Assembly (NCBI GenBank): GCA_036345935.2
Contig: JADWOT020001156.1
Span: 1 to 64,000, forward strand
From: Taenia hydatigena
Taxonomy: Eukaryota > Platyhelminthes > Cestoda > Cyclophyllidea > Taeniidae
Reading direction: 5' to 3'
Length of the DNA: 64,000 bases
Shown here: positions 46,566 through 57,721 of the stretch, one piece after another
How the letters are laid out: each line of letters opens with the position of its first letter
Position numbering within the stretch: position 1 is the stretch's first letter
Made by a program: the position numbers and the translations under genes
Notes under the pieces: generated by a model
What the model was told of the DNA's origin: nothing
Database searches by the model: none
Seen by the model: the letters and a program-made list of their open reading frames with translations, nothing else

Positions 46566-46915
46566 CTATAGAGGGTCTCGAAACACATTTCATTTAGAGA
46601 ACCCGTATGTTTGCACAAGTGTTTTGTGATGCCTGAAGAAGTAAGGCTACAAAAAGTGCTAAACTTGCATACGCACTAGTAGAACTGAATAATCGACTGC
46701 ATGATGAGGAGATTTAGGCATGATTTTGAAGCACATCACCACCCCAATTTCATGTCAAAGCCAAGCTGATGCTTAAAGATGTCTGGAGTGAAGTTTAAAT
46801 TCCTCCGGTACCTAAGAAGAGAGAAATCGCTTAGAGACAAAATGGATTCGCTTCCCACCGTTATACTACAGCCATGCTAAAAATCGAATCGTCAAGCTAA
46901 GAAAAAGCTTGATGG
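46566..46915. other. No recognisable gene
   Basis: No supported exon is visible here. It may be intron or 5' flank of the minus-strand gene. Confidence 0.35.
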
Positions 46916-47158
46916 ATGCACCAAGACAAGGCAATCAATAGACGACCTATTACTAACTACCGGTCTAATATTATTCTAAATGTTGAAATTATTCAACACA
47001 TTTTAACGGAAAATGAGAATCCGAAATTGCCTATCATGCAAAGAATTGGATTGATCAAGGTCAGTTGCTTGCATCAAGATCAAGTGACGTTTGTCAGTTC
47101 AGACGCTGTTTTACTTGGTGAATCGACGGAGTCCTCGACAAGTGAGTCCCAGAAGTAG
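46916..47158 (+). CDS. Unrecognised 80-codon ORF
   Basis: The ORF starts with ATG and ends in TAG. Its composition is coding-like, with an Ile/Asn-rich middle and a Ser/Thr/Glu tail (GESTESSTSESQK). No splice signal or domain is seen, and it may be chance. Confidence 0.25.
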   Translation: MHQDKAINRRPITNYRSNIILNVEIIQHILTENENPKLPIMQRIGLIKVSCLHQDQVTFVSSDAVLLGESTESSTSESQK

Positions 47159-48391
47159 TGATGACCCAGATCAGCGCAAACTAAGCAAATCCATGCCAAT
47201 TACAGCACAATGTAACAGACTAACTACTGTATCGCAAAGTTAAACGGCATGTGTATGCGTCATGAGACCGGCATTAGTTCTTCATACCTTTACCTGGTTG
47301 GTACCACCACAGCCCTGCTTGATGATGTGTGCAGCGAAATTGCACGCCTTAGTTGTAGAAGCCGAAATTCGATCTTGCTGAATAGCAAATGGCAATGATA
47401 CCATCAGCTAGTGCAATATAAAAGTGCTTGCATGCAAGTGGGAGACTGTATGGTTAATTGCAAGTGGTCGGCAGTCTTGCTTTATTCGTCTCTTTTTAAT
47501 CACAGGCTTGAAGAAACAAGAAATGCGATTCATCCTTGCTAAATAAATAGAGCATTCAGCGCACAAAATCAGTTAATGTAATTACCAACAAAATGCACCA
47601 TCAGATGCACCATTTTAATTAATGGAAACGCGGATTTTCAACTACATGCATGCCTTAACTGTATTCCAAGTACCATCAGGTGCAGGCAAATATTGTACAC
47701 AAAATTCAAATGCATGCATTCATTGTTCTGGTGTTAATGTCAAAGTGGTTATAATATGGACGGTTGCTCGCCTACAACAAATGCATACATAAATGCTCTA
47801 TAGCTTATCGATTCGAGAATATTTATCGGCATAGCGAAATCCTGTTGTTTGCTTCAGCCTTCGACGGCATCAGCGATTCGTACGTACCGAGTAACCGAAA
47901 CAATGCAGGTCGCGATCCATGCGCTTTTTTTCTTGGTTTAGTCCATTAAGACAAAACGTCACATTTTGCACTGCGTTTTCAAAAGCCAGCTGAACTGAGA
48001 TTTTGGGTTTTTTCTCGATTCAGAGGCAAAAATTGTCTAAGTCCGACAACAAGATGCACGGATGCGAAAGTTAAAAATCAGATTAATAGTTGCGGAGACA
48101 GGTAAGCAGATGATTGGAAGGAGCAAAAAATAGACGTAGTGTTAATTCATAGTGGTCTTTTTAAATATGTAATAAAAGCAGAAGGGTCAAGTGTTGGTCA
48201 ACTTGGTGGATCACCAAAATAATATGCATGCAGCGGTACTAAAGGGGCGTGCTTAGCGATTATATAGAGGAGGAGCAGGAGGACAAAACTCAAGGCATGT
48301 TTTTGGAGGAATGAGTCGATTTCCATAAAGTAAGCAGTGCAATCTCCTATCCTCTATTAATATGTTATCTACAGATTGTTGCAACTGCTGC
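47159..48391. other. No firm gene
   Basis: Only a short plus-strand ORF (47764-47949) without a motif is present. This is likely 5' flank or intron of the gene that follows. Confidence 0.35.
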
Positions 48392-48524
48392 AATGAAGAT
48401 TTCTAAGAACATCCGGCCACCTCGTGCCAGGAATAGTAGCAGGAAAGATGAGGGGAAGAAAGGAACCCCACATTGTTGGAAGCGTCAGCGGACCTTCCAC
48501 TCACCAAGGATTGTACGAGCTTAA

Positions 48525-49244
48525 ATGACTGAATCAAAACCACTGAATTTCCCCCTCTGTAAGTGTCCTGTTAATCCTTTGTGCACTTCTGCACTCTTGG
48601 TAACAAAGACGACAATGTCTTCCATGACTCTGATAACGGCTGATGCTCTTCAGCTTGCCATCGCTAACAAAGAGCGGTCTCTTATCAGTGACCATTTCAC
48701 TAAAATGGAAAAGTGGTGAGGATGTTAGAGCGCGCTTAATAACTTCATTACCTATCGGAACATACCTTTCTAGGCTCATATGCCTTCAGCGTCAACAGGT
48801 GAGTAGCCTTTCAGTTCAGGGTAAGAGCCCAACCAGCCATCATCCTAAAGAAACTCTGCGCAATAAAATCAACGATCTCAGCCAGCTGATCATGTGTGCA
48901 ACTAGTAAGCCTCGGAACCTTCGCCTGTCATCGACTCCCTAGAATTCAAGCTGTTATTTAAACTCTACGCCCTCATATTGGACACCTAGTGTTGTTAGAC
49001 GCTTGAATTAGGCTTTGCAGAATACGAGAAGCAGCGTTTTTTGCGCTTGTTGTTTAGGAATCACTGCTGTCAAGAAATGCACATCTGCTACTTGGGTTCA
49101 GTAGCAGATGCAAGATTCTACGATCGAGCATCGATATCAGGACAGGTGTCGCAAGAGGGACCCTCCGGGTATCAACGCAGCCTTAATAAGATCAAAAATG
49201 CCACGGTAGTGGATTTGAAGACAGTGCATAACGATCCAAAGTGA
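48525..49244 (+). CDS. Three-exon gene, unknown coiled/helical protein
   Basis: Exons 48525-48715, 48774-48904 and 49021-49244 join with introns of 58 nt (GTGAGG..CTAG) and 116 nt (GTAAGC..TTTGCAG). The frame stays open through both joins, which use split codons. That is real support, because the phases had to match (2 then 1). The product has ALQLAIANKERSLISDHFTK, then KETLRNKINDLSQLIM, then KYEKQRFLRLLFRNHCCQEM, suggesting helices, and ends NDPK. An upstream basic ORF at 48392 (MKISKNIRPPRARNSSRKDE) may be an earlier exon. In exon 3 a GTAGTG donor at about 49205 could instead splice in phase 0 to the terminal exon at 50005-50112. No domain is recognised. Confidence 0.55.
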
Positions 49245-50004
49245 AGAGGCTTTCGTTAGCAGTTGCAATTAGTACGGGTGGCAGAACATCGGTTACGCTG
49301 ATGCATCTCGGGCAACAAAAAGAGGCAAACGCTCTTTGCTAAAAAGGAAAAGACGAGAATGAAGAGACACATGGCGCTTACTATGGTTTTGGTGAGTTGT
49401 TATTAGTATTGCGCACTGCAAGAGAGCACAATATACGGGACACACCCTAACCTCTTCTCCTCGTTATCCAAGTCTATACAAGGAACCAAAATTATTTTAG
49501 CCTTAACGATGAGAAAGTCCTCCTTGAATAATCAGTGGCAAAAGATGGCAGTCGTGGCTGGTTGGATCGTCTCATTTATGCGACTACCTGATAGCCTATT
49601 CGCGGACGCACCTTGCCAAGCTTTGAGATCTCACATTACATCACATCCTAAATTAGGAAAGTAAAAGACGCTGTTCAAAGGTTGCCATTTGAATCCAACT
49701 ACGATAACGATCTTTTCGCGCTAATCATATTAATCCCTGTAGCATGGTGCTACTTATATAACCCTCATCCTGCTGCATTTGTTCTTAAGTTTGAAAAATT
49801 ATTGATTGTCCTCCCGTGGTAGTCGGCAAATCGTCTTCATTCTCTCGACTTTAGCATCACCTTCAAAGTGCAGCCCTTCCTTCCCATAAATTCCATCATA
49901 ACCACTATGTAAACAAATCTGCCTGTCTCAATACTCGAAGTGATTTATCTTATATGTTCTCGCAAAGTTTAATTAGAGAAAAAAGTCCCTGATTTTGATT
50001 TCAG
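49245..50004. other. Intron or 3' flank of the 48.5-kb gene
   Basis: No supported exon is seen. The stretch ends in a clear pyrimidine-rich acceptor (TCCCTGATTTTGATTTCAG). Confidence 0.35.
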
Positions 50005-50112
50005 ATAGGAATAAAGGTCACAACTGCAGAGCTAATCAGTTCCTCCTTTGCAAAACAAAACCATGAAGTGAAGACAACAGCGAGAATTCTACGACGCATT
50101 GGCAATTTATAA
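50005..50112 (+). CDS. Terminal exon, possibly of the 48.5-kb gene
   Basis: A strong acceptor is followed by 35 open codons and TAA. The peptide is helical and basic (KVTTAELISSSFAKQNHEVK, then ARILRRIGNL). It starts in phase 0, which would match the GTAGTG donor within the third exon of the gene upstream. No family is recognised. Confidence 0.4.
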   Translation: MGIKVTTAELISSSFAKQNHEVKTTARILRRIGNL

Positions 50113-50321
50113 ATTAATGAATTAATAATCTGTAAATCGCAGGTGTGTGTATAGTGGCCGGTGGTTAAATTGGTCCCACACATCCCTAATCGCTGTAACC
50201 GCAATGAAAACCATGAAGACTTGACACTTGGTAGGCTTATAAACATGGCAGAATTTCCTATTAGGCGAAACGAGTCAGTCAATCTGGACAGATTAAGAAA
50301 TACTTTTTTATTCTATTTCCA

Positions 50322-50695
50322 TTATTTATCAAGGATGTGTGAATGCAATAATATTTTATTACTGAACAGATTTTTATAACATTCGACTACCATCCTTCCA
50401 TATATGGTGCAGAGGTATCTGTTAGAATCAGTGAAGAATGAGGATCCATTTCTTTGCACCCTTTGAGCTCCTCCATCTTCGAGAATTAGGGCTCCTGGGA
50501 GTGTTGATATCATCTTGTGCGTCAATCTGGCCAACAAAAGTAGCTGTAGAAAATCTTTATATGACCCGCGATCGACCCAAATCTAATACTGTGGTCATCG
50601 CTTGGTACAAGTGTCATGTCGTTTTCATTCACACTTTTTGCGATGCGTTCCGTTAGCTCTAATGTGGTTTTCGCTAGTTTTCGTGGTTTACGCAG
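50322..50695 (-). CDS. Two-exon minus-strand gene fragment, unknown product
   Basis: Exon 50695-50577 (39 codons plus two bases) includes KLAKTTLELTERIAKSVNEN and SDDHSIRF. Joining across a 50-nt intron (GTCGAT..TTTTGTTGGCCAG) to 50526 continues the frame as LTHKMISTLPGALILEDGGA, then FFTDSNRYLCTIYGRMVVEC. The donor GTCGAT is weak, but the acceptor is strong and the phase-2 join removes stops that other joins leave. The frame stays open to 50322, or an internal donor (ATG/GTAGTC) near 50396 is used. The protein looks folded; I cannot name the family. Confidence 0.5.
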
Positions 50696-50713
50696 CTCGA
50701 AATAGCAGCCCGT

Positions 50714-51870
50714 TTATGATTCCCTGACTAAACAGCTAATTCATAGTCATTTGCTTTGGCATCTAGAATTAGGCAGCGAAATGTTTGCAGCAAATGGACT
50801 CCGAGATTTCAGATAAGCCATATTATTGAGGTAAGATATTGGTGGTATCGCAGGCATGTGACTGGAAAATATGGAGGAAATTGAGGGAGGATTGAAAGGC
50901 AGACAGGCAGACGAATTACTCAATTTTTAAGGAGCCCCACAAGTGTGTTTTCTCAAACCATTATTGGTTTTTGGTTTTGATTAGCTTTTGTCAATAGCTG
51001 CTGCCAGTATACCCAGAGAAAGGACGTGATTTCCGAAAAGTTGCTAATGGCACGAAGGTACTGATACGTTTGATAATGGTTGCAAATGCCTAGAAGACCT
51101 CAAGTGATTCAGCGTCATGTAGCTGAGAGGTTGCTTTTACGCATATGGCTAGGTACTATATGTGTGCAGTTTTGAAAACAACTGATTTTATTTTGCTACT
51201 CATAACTTGTACGGTCGCATCTAAGACGATTGTTTAAAAAAGTGCATTCAGATTGAGAAATGTAAACCAAACACTCGTTGGTGTACAACAAAGTCTGCTT
51301 AGCATAATTAACGGCCAACTTTAGTCATGTTAGCCATAAGTGATGACGTTTCGTGTTCATGCCATGTGTTTCGCTGTCTAAATGCGATATTGATTTCGAT
51401 TTTTCTTAGTCATACTATTTTTATTTGATGAACACCAACAAAGAAATTTTTGCAGAAGAGCCATATTTTTTTTGTAGCCGGCTATTTTAGTTGTCAAAGA
51501 AATGCACGCGACACCCCGCTGGCTTTCTCTAAAGGTTAAATATGGCAAAGCATGCCTTTTATTCCTCCAAGAGGTGTCAAATAGTGCGAGCTCCTTATTG
51601 GTGGATCATTAATTGCTAGGCAATTGCTCTATGAAGCGCAACCATTTGCAACATCTCACATAAATTCTTTGGTTACAGCACCAAATTAAAACAGCATTGC
51701 TACAGACCAAGGCATAAACAGCCTGGAAGATCCTGCTGCGCAAATGCCAAAGACGAGCTTACCATTCGCCCAATCGCTTTTATTTTTCACGCTCCTATTT
51801 TAGTTATAGAGGATGGAACCTGCCGGAATTGGTCCCTTCATTTAGTCCCCCGACTTGTCCCATGCCTTAC
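50714..51870. other. No firm gene
   Basis: The upstream acceptor of the minus-strand gene lies near 50696. Beyond it the stretch is AT-rich without supported exons. Confidence 0.35.
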
Positions 51871-52033
51871 CATAAGCTCGTACACTTGTATTTGCAAACA
51901 TCACGGGTCTATCTCTTACTGGTGAAGAAGTGGCAAAGAGCTGGCATCCCCCTTGAATAACCCACCGTGTAATGAGACAAACAAAAAAGGATTGCAGGAT
52001 CAACGTTGCAAATGATGACAGTCTTCTATCCAA
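51871..52033 (-). CDS. Possible exon, unknown product
   Basis: The minus frame is open with a coding-like end (QLFATSSPVRDRPVMFANTS) before a donor (TTATG/GTAAGG). Another donor (CCA/GTAAGA) lies inside it. The acceptor is not clear. No domain is recognised. Confidence 0.25.
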
Positions 52034-52432
52034 TCCACGCGCTTTACAATCCCTCTCTGCCTTTTAAGTGACTGGAGAAATATAGCTGTTTGCAAAGTTG
52101 TAAGGATTGCACGATATCCATGGACTAGATGGTAAAGAAAACTCTATTATGCGTTAGAAAACGTAATCACACTCTCCAAGTAGTGTGAAGATTGTGCTAA
52201 GACCAGTTGTTCTTTTATCTTGTGTTTTCACCTTCAAAGCGTAATTTAAACCACTGCCACCGCGTAGGAATATTAAGCAGGCTAATAGTACCGCGCCACC
52301 TATTTTGCATCAGCTTTGGCCACTGCACTCCGGCGATATAACAAGCTGCTGTTTTAGTTCGCATCAAGCGAACTGCATACCCTCATTAGTGCAAAAATAT
52401 ATTATTTGTTCATCCCTTTGTCCTATATTCAG
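52034..52432. other. No recognisable gene
   Basis: AT-rich flank ending in a pyrimidine-rich acceptor for the next candidate exon. Confidence 0.35.
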
Positions 52433-52517
52433 ATGTACAGATGCAACTATTGTGAAACCTGTGGAAACACCACGGGGTTCTTGTCATGGCGCTGCACAGT
52501 TTTGCACAAATCATTGA
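52433..52517 (+). CDS. Possible short terminal exon with three cysteines
   Basis: A long acceptor tract (TTGTTCATCCCTTTGTCCTATATTCAG) precedes the exon. One frame reads CTDATIVKPVETPRGSC, then a further Cys, and stops at TGA. A second frame also stays open and has a CxxC-rich start (MYRCNYCETCG). The strand is supported by the acceptor, the frame is not. Confidence 0.3.
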
Positions 52518-53640
52518 GTATCAATTATTTCATTTTGCAACATTCAAATAAATCGATCTTAACAGCTCCGTTCAGCATGTGGATCACTCCCGAGGTATAG
52601 TTCCTCTCCCTTCTTCTTATATGCAGCATGTCCTCACCAAGATGTGTGCTAAAATTGAAGACAAGCAGTTTTGACGGTGGAGCCCATTTCTATGCCTGGG
52701 TAAACGAGTTGCCACAGCGAATGGCATCTTCATGTTCAATTATTAAGAGCGCAGCAAACAAAATCAGCTCCCACTTTTATCGCATAGAGGCAGTAAGGTG
52801 ACAATGCCAGTTAAAGGGAAATAATAAAGCAGATTTAAACCCAGCAACATAATAAACGCATTTGAGTTATGGCAATAATATCGCTGATTGGCTTGAAAGT
52901 TAATTTGTGATACAAGATCAGCATTCAAGTAATAATCCACTCCACCAGAAACTCAAGATCAATTCTTCTCTGAGAGTTTATTTTGGCTAGGAATTTCGCC
53001 TGGTGAATTGGGAATTCATGAGGACTTACTTCATTGCGTGTGCACTCGAACAGCTACCGATGAGTACCTTTCTGCCTGCTAAGACCAACCTAAATTTCAA
53101 AAAGCCAAGGAAACTTCCTAGTTTATCTGGCGTTGATAAACACTGCAACCATAGGCGTTTATAAAGAATCTTGATTACAAAAGGATTTGACAAAAAATTT
53201 AACTTCAGCCAAAGCAAAGATATGTCAAATAAAGACCAACTAGTTAAATGATGGAAAACCAGTCCTTATTAAAACCAGTCTTCTAAATCTGTTATTAGAA
53301 TCAGTGAAACAGCTGCCATAAAACACTGACAATCGAAAGCCATCATTTAGGTAGCTAGTGAAATTCGGAAACCATAAACTCAAAATGATACAACCATGGC
53401 AAAACCATGCAAAGATGGAAATAGGGATTTTGCGTCAAACATCAAACGACATCAAGGCAATGAAGCTGGTGTTTCCACGCAGTTTGACTAAATTATGCAC
53501 CCAAGGAATCATGCGTAATTTAAATGCAATTTAAATGCCAGTCCAACAATTTTTAAAGGCTGTAAGTGGAAGCGATGCAAAATTTCGCGTTTTTTAAATG
53601 TTAAAACCACTACCCTTTAAGTAAAAGAAGAAGCAACTAC
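52518..53640. other. No recognisable gene
   Basis: AT-rich. The minus-strand ORF at 53026-53217 has no motif and no splice support. Confidence 0.4.
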
Positions 53641-53905
53641 CTTTCACTCGGTCTCCAGGTTTTACAAATATTTCAAAGACCACCACGACAGTGGCTGCAT
53701 CCCTGTAGGGCAGCAAACGGTTCAGGCTCCAATGCACACCATCTTCACTGTCGTGCGATGTAATCGGACGTCTGGTTGAGGACTGATCCAGAAGATCTAC
53801 CTGCTCATTAATCACATTCGCTTCATACTCGGTCACAGATTCGGGTACAACTCACCCTTCTTATGACCAAAATGGATACCGGCATCTGCGGACTGTACGC
53901 AGCGC
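53641..53905 (-). CDS. Candidate exon pair, unknown product
   Basis: The minus strand reads SADAGIHFGHKK up to a donor (AAGG/GTGAGT). Then comes a long frame with NEQVDLLDQSSTRRPITSHD and LPYRDAATVVVVFEIFVKPG, ending in a donor (GAAAG/GTAGTT) at 53641. A 35-nt intron would join them in frame, but its acceptor (TATGAAG) is poor. Alternatively a frameshift separates them. The beta-strand-like VVVVFEIF and GDRVK look like a folded domain I cannot name. Confidence 0.35.
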
Positions 53906-54190
53906 AATTTAGAAACATTATCTTATTATTTGCACACTTGGACCGTGTGCACCACTGTAGGAACATTATAATTTTGAATTTAACCTTTCTATGCAACAAC
54001 ACCTAAATGCCTTGTACATGAACGCATACATGATCAAAAGCATGTATTTATGGAGAATTATGTACATTAATGCATAGGAGTATGGAGTTAGGTCGTGAAG
54101 AGTTTATTTGTACAGGGTGGGATAATGCCTGTATTAATGCAAAAGATGAAGACCTGTGTAAAAAGTGGTTAAATTAGGCGAATCACAGCG

Positions 54191-54687
54191 CAGGTTCAGC
54201 ATCTCATTTTAAATGCTTCATATATTATAATAAGGTTGATTCTCAATTGTCCGAATTGCACAAGGCATTACGAAGCCCTCGGAATGCTCCTACGTCATCA
54301 GAGAGGTTAGAAAACTTGTAAATTCATCATCGTCTTTTCCATTCAATTAGCATGCATGTTAAAATTAACACACGTGCATTCCTTTGAACCTCAAAATTAG
54401 CTTGGGAACACAATGTGTGCTTCTGTTGTCGCACTCATTTCGAAGACTTTGATTTGCTCATCCGCCATTTTATCGATTCGCATATTTGTGAGTTAGAGTC
54501 CATTGGTCTTTAGCTCCTCAGCTATAGCACTAGCATTTCATGCCAACTCCTCCCGAAATTGTTTTGCTGTGCCACACTGCAGTCATGCGGATGGGGAACT
54601 CAGAAGTACGCCTTCACTGCACGGAATGCTACCTAGAATTTATGACGCTGGAGGCTTTGGGCGAACATGTGCGTTTACCTCATTTCT
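54191..54687 (+). CDS. C2H2 zinc-finger protein, three consecutive exons
   Basis: Exons end 54305, 54401-54487 and 54583-54687, with introns of exactly 95 nt each (GTTAGA..TTAG; GTGAGT..CACTGCAG). All junctions are phase 1. Finger 1 starts CPNCTRHYEALGMLLRH and is completed across the first junction (His-x5-His). Finger 2 is CFCCRTHFEDFDLLIRHFID then SH (C-x2-C-x12-H-x4-H). Finger 3 is CTECYLEFMTLEALGEHVRL then PH (C-x2-C-x12-H-x4-H). Splicing is what completes finger 1, which strongly supports the model. C2H2 proteins usually bind DNA or RNA as regulators. Reading past 54687 gives a further C-x2-C (CRYC), a possible fourth finger. The acceptor of the first exon is approximate. Confidence 0.78.
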
Positions 54688-55501
54688 GTAGGTACTGTTT
54701 TATTTTTCAGACCTATTTTGCGATGACTGTATGTTGAAAAGCCTTGGTTTCTTCTACTTTGCAGGTGTTTGGCTCGCAATGCTTGCTTAGAACGCAAGTT
54801 GATGCTATTATATTACCAAATTTGTGAGTTCTCGGCAGTCTTTCGCTTATATTTTTACATAGAACTGGTGGCTTAGTAGGCAAGAACAATCACTGATGAA
54901 GGTTATTGGCATGCTGCAAAACAATTTTGTGGTGGGTCTTACAAAAGTAGATTCACCTGTGCAAAACCAGTTAGGCGTTGCCTGACTGACAATTTAGGGC
55001 AAACAATTCATCACGCAACGTCAACTCTCATTGGTAGCTTGGGCAGGAATATGCAGAGACACGGTGGTATCATGTGACCAATAGTTGAGTGCAATTATAG
55101 ATGCCACTAGTTTTTAATGCACTGCACACCTAAATGCGAACATGACAAGATAAACACTCCTTTTTCTGTTTCAGTGCGATCCAGGAAGTTGCCTTAGTAC
55201 TCAGCTGTGAGCTTTGCTAGCAGACTTACGTTCAAGAAAGAAATGGGAACCTCAACTTTGCTGCCATCATCTTGTTCTGGTTAGTGCTGTACGCGAGATG
55301 GATTTCCGATAAAATGTTATAAGACCGAGGTAAAGATACCAAAACATGTGGTGCTGAGAATAAAGAACATAGAGCATATGAAAAACGATATGCTTTTTGG
55401 GACAAGGATAGTATGCTAAAGACGTTGTCAGAGGCTGAACTGAGTTTTGGTGACAATCAAGGGTGGTAAGATCTGGCTTGAAATACGTACTCTCATTACA
55501 G
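54688..55501. other. 3' continuation of the zinc-finger gene and intergenic space
   Basis: A C-x2-C pair directly after 54687 suggests another finger, but I could not complete it: no His pair follows in a spliceable frame. Acceptors at 54764 and 55175 lead to frames that stop quickly. Confidence 0.3.
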
Positions 55502-56074
55502 TCAATTTGGCATTGTCTTGATGACGGGTAAAGTAGACCTTGCCGAAAGGATAGCATATTCCGGAGTCTGCGTTGTTGAATTGTGGGATCGACTCTTAAT
55601 GAAAACCTGTGGAATATGGTGGTGCGTCAAAGGCCGTTTCTGAAAATTGCACTAGCATCAAAATGTCTTACATGTTCTGTGTCTTAGCTGGCAAATGTTC
55701 ATGTACCTCAAGTGAATGAGCATGTGCAGCCATCGAAGCTAACATTTGGGGATGAAAGCAGTGACTGTTACTTTCCTGCCCTTCGCCGTTTATATGTGAC
55801 GGCCATCTGGGATATTCATTTAGTGGGATGTTTTGCTGGAAGTCTGAAAACAGAATGGATGCTTTAAAAAAAGAGTAACATAATTGATGGCAGGCGTTCA
55901 TATGTGCATACCGATGCAACTGCTTTTAATGGATGAGCGAGACTGCGATCCATGTGCTACGTATGCATTTCATGTGAAAGCCAATAACACCCAACAGTGT
56001 CAGAACAGAGAACACGATAAGCAACCTACCTGCCCAGCCGATCGCCTTGTAATCAGCACAGCTTGATGCACACG
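55502..56074 (-). CDS. Minus-strand gene, last three exons, unknown product
   Basis: Exons 56074-56030 (45 nt), 55843-55707 (137 nt) and 55639-55502 (138 nt, ending TGA) have consensus sites: donors CAG/GTAGGT and GAG/GTACAT, and acceptors TCTGTTTTCAG and GTGCAATTTTCAG. Phases match at both joins (1, then 0). The product includes CASSCADYKAIGWA, then NIPLNEYPRWPSHINGEGQE, a His/Ala stretch (MLASMAAHAHSLE) and a basic Ser/Thr-rich tail (VFIKSRSHNSTTQTPE). I recognise no domain. A further upstream exon at about 56250-56170 (MEVAKLLTQLHPRLMDF) would join in phase but has a weak donor (GTGGCT). It lies tail to tail with the C2H2 gene. Confidence 0.6.
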
Positions 56075-56972
56075 CTAAATAGTGAAACATTACCATCAGG
56101 TGACTCATAAAATAGATTCATTAACCAATGATTGGCCAATGCAAGAGCTGAGGATTTATCAGCCACCAATGGAAGCGCTTCCGTTGGTTCTAAAATCCAT
56201 AAGCCTTGGATGCAGTTGTGTTAATAATTTTGCGACTTCCATACTAGCATATTTCGCATTGGTCAAGTCAAAAAAACACTTCAATGAAAGTAAAGTTATG
56301 TACTTTAGCTACGGCTGGCAGGAAAAGTTGGTGACAATGCCTGTGAAACCGGTTATAAGTTAAGCAAGGTTTTCTAATGCGGTTCTGCAGCACGGCTTGA
56401 CAGCAAATGCATGAGCAAATGTAGACGAAGTAAGATGACGCATTAATTGTTTGTTAGCACTTTACTATAAGTTGAAGCAAGTAAAGCTCGAAAATTTTTA
56501 TGAAAGCACAGCATAGCTCTATTTCATGTTCGGGGATAAAATGAAATTATTAAAACGATATCATTGAGAAAAATGGGCACTGGAGAAGGAACAGGCATAG
56601 GAACCTTTCAATTCAAGAAATACTTTTAAATCGCGCCTATAAAACAGACTTTGGAAAATCTCCGTGACTTCCTTAGGTGAAAGATAAATTAAGTGCTTAA
56701 TTCTAGTGTGCAGTTTGAAGTTTTCGTAAAAGTTGCTACAAAGTAGCCATATTTTTAAAGATTGAGAAGGCACTACAAGCATTTAAAACGCGTTTTGGCC
56801 TAAGGTACACCTTCATGATCTCTGAACTGGGTCAAATCACTTGACGCCTGCAAACGTGACTCCTACTTGGCTGGAAGGGTGAGAAGCAGAAGTCAACCGC
56901 GTTCAAGTCAAAATACGAATTTGATGTCTGCTTTATAGAAGCGAATGATGTTTTGAAACCGCTCTAATACAA
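56075..56972. other. Upstream side of the minus-strand gene
   Basis: Apart from the possible exon near 56170-56250 on the minus strand, I see no supported feature. The plus ORF at 56082-56363 is probably its shadow. Confidence 0.3.
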
Positions 56973-57203
56973 TCATTGTAACGCCGTCGTAACATTTTTG
57001 CCGCGCCTAAGATCACAACCCGAGTGCATGGAGGTTATGAAAGACTTGAGCAAAGAAGTCTGCTTTTGGACTAAATGCAGAGCAAAGTTATTGAACGCAA
57101 GTACAAGTATGTAACGCATTCTTTTAATGTCGGGCAAGATAAGATCTTTAAGATCCTTTAGAGGGATGATCGAACGGCCAACGTTAAGTAAAACACCTCG
57201 CAC
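56973..57203 (-). CDS. Unrecognised ORF
   Basis: A 76-codon minus frame has a protein-like pattern (GRSIIPLKDLKDLILPDIKR, then a helical LVLAFNNFALHLVQ). It ends in TGA without a donor. No acceptor is clear. It could be a terminal exon of a gene further upstream. Confidence 0.3.
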   Translation of the reverse strand: MRGVLLNVGRSIIPLKDLKDLILPDIKRMRYILVLAFNNFALHLVQKQTSLLKSFITSMHSGCDLRRGKNVTTALQ

Positions 57204-57721
57204 TCGAATTCACTTTAGGTACAGTTTTGCTAACTATAGCAAATCCTACTTTAAGGTCTGGAAAAAGAGAAGTTGAGAACTGATATTGGTACAATTTCAT
57301 GAACCAATCAAGTGAAAGAAGGCCCGTTGTAAATCATCAATTATCTTAGTCCAAAACCGACTTATTTGGTCAGAAGTTATTCCGAAGCGCTACTAACAAA
57401 TCGACCAAAATTAAGTAAATTTTAATCCTTTGGTCTAGGATTATGATAATTTTGCCATTTCAAATTCACAAATTGCCTAAAATGATTATACTTCCTATAA
57501 ATGCTATAAGCTAATTCAATTATATCCACTAGAGTAAGCTAAGGTCATTAGTGAGGAGAGTCTGTGATTAGCACTATGACGCTATTAAATGAGATAACAT
57601 TAAAAAATTACAAATAAACCCATGGGATTGCCTTAAAGCCACATTAGGAGATGAAAACAAGGAGGCATTTTGCTTTCCCGTCTCACTTCTTAGACATGGT
57701 TTCCATTAAACTTTACTTTAA
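57204..57721. other. No recognisable gene
   Basis: Very AT-rich stretch without supported exons. Confidence 0.4.

Noticed and set aside
48534..48779. Minus-strand ORF over the 48.5-kb exons
   Set aside because: The plus strand has two phase-consistent splice joins there; the minus frame is a shadow.
50438..50656. Plus-strand ORF
   Set aside because: It overlaps the minus-strand exons, which have better protein-like composition and a good acceptor.
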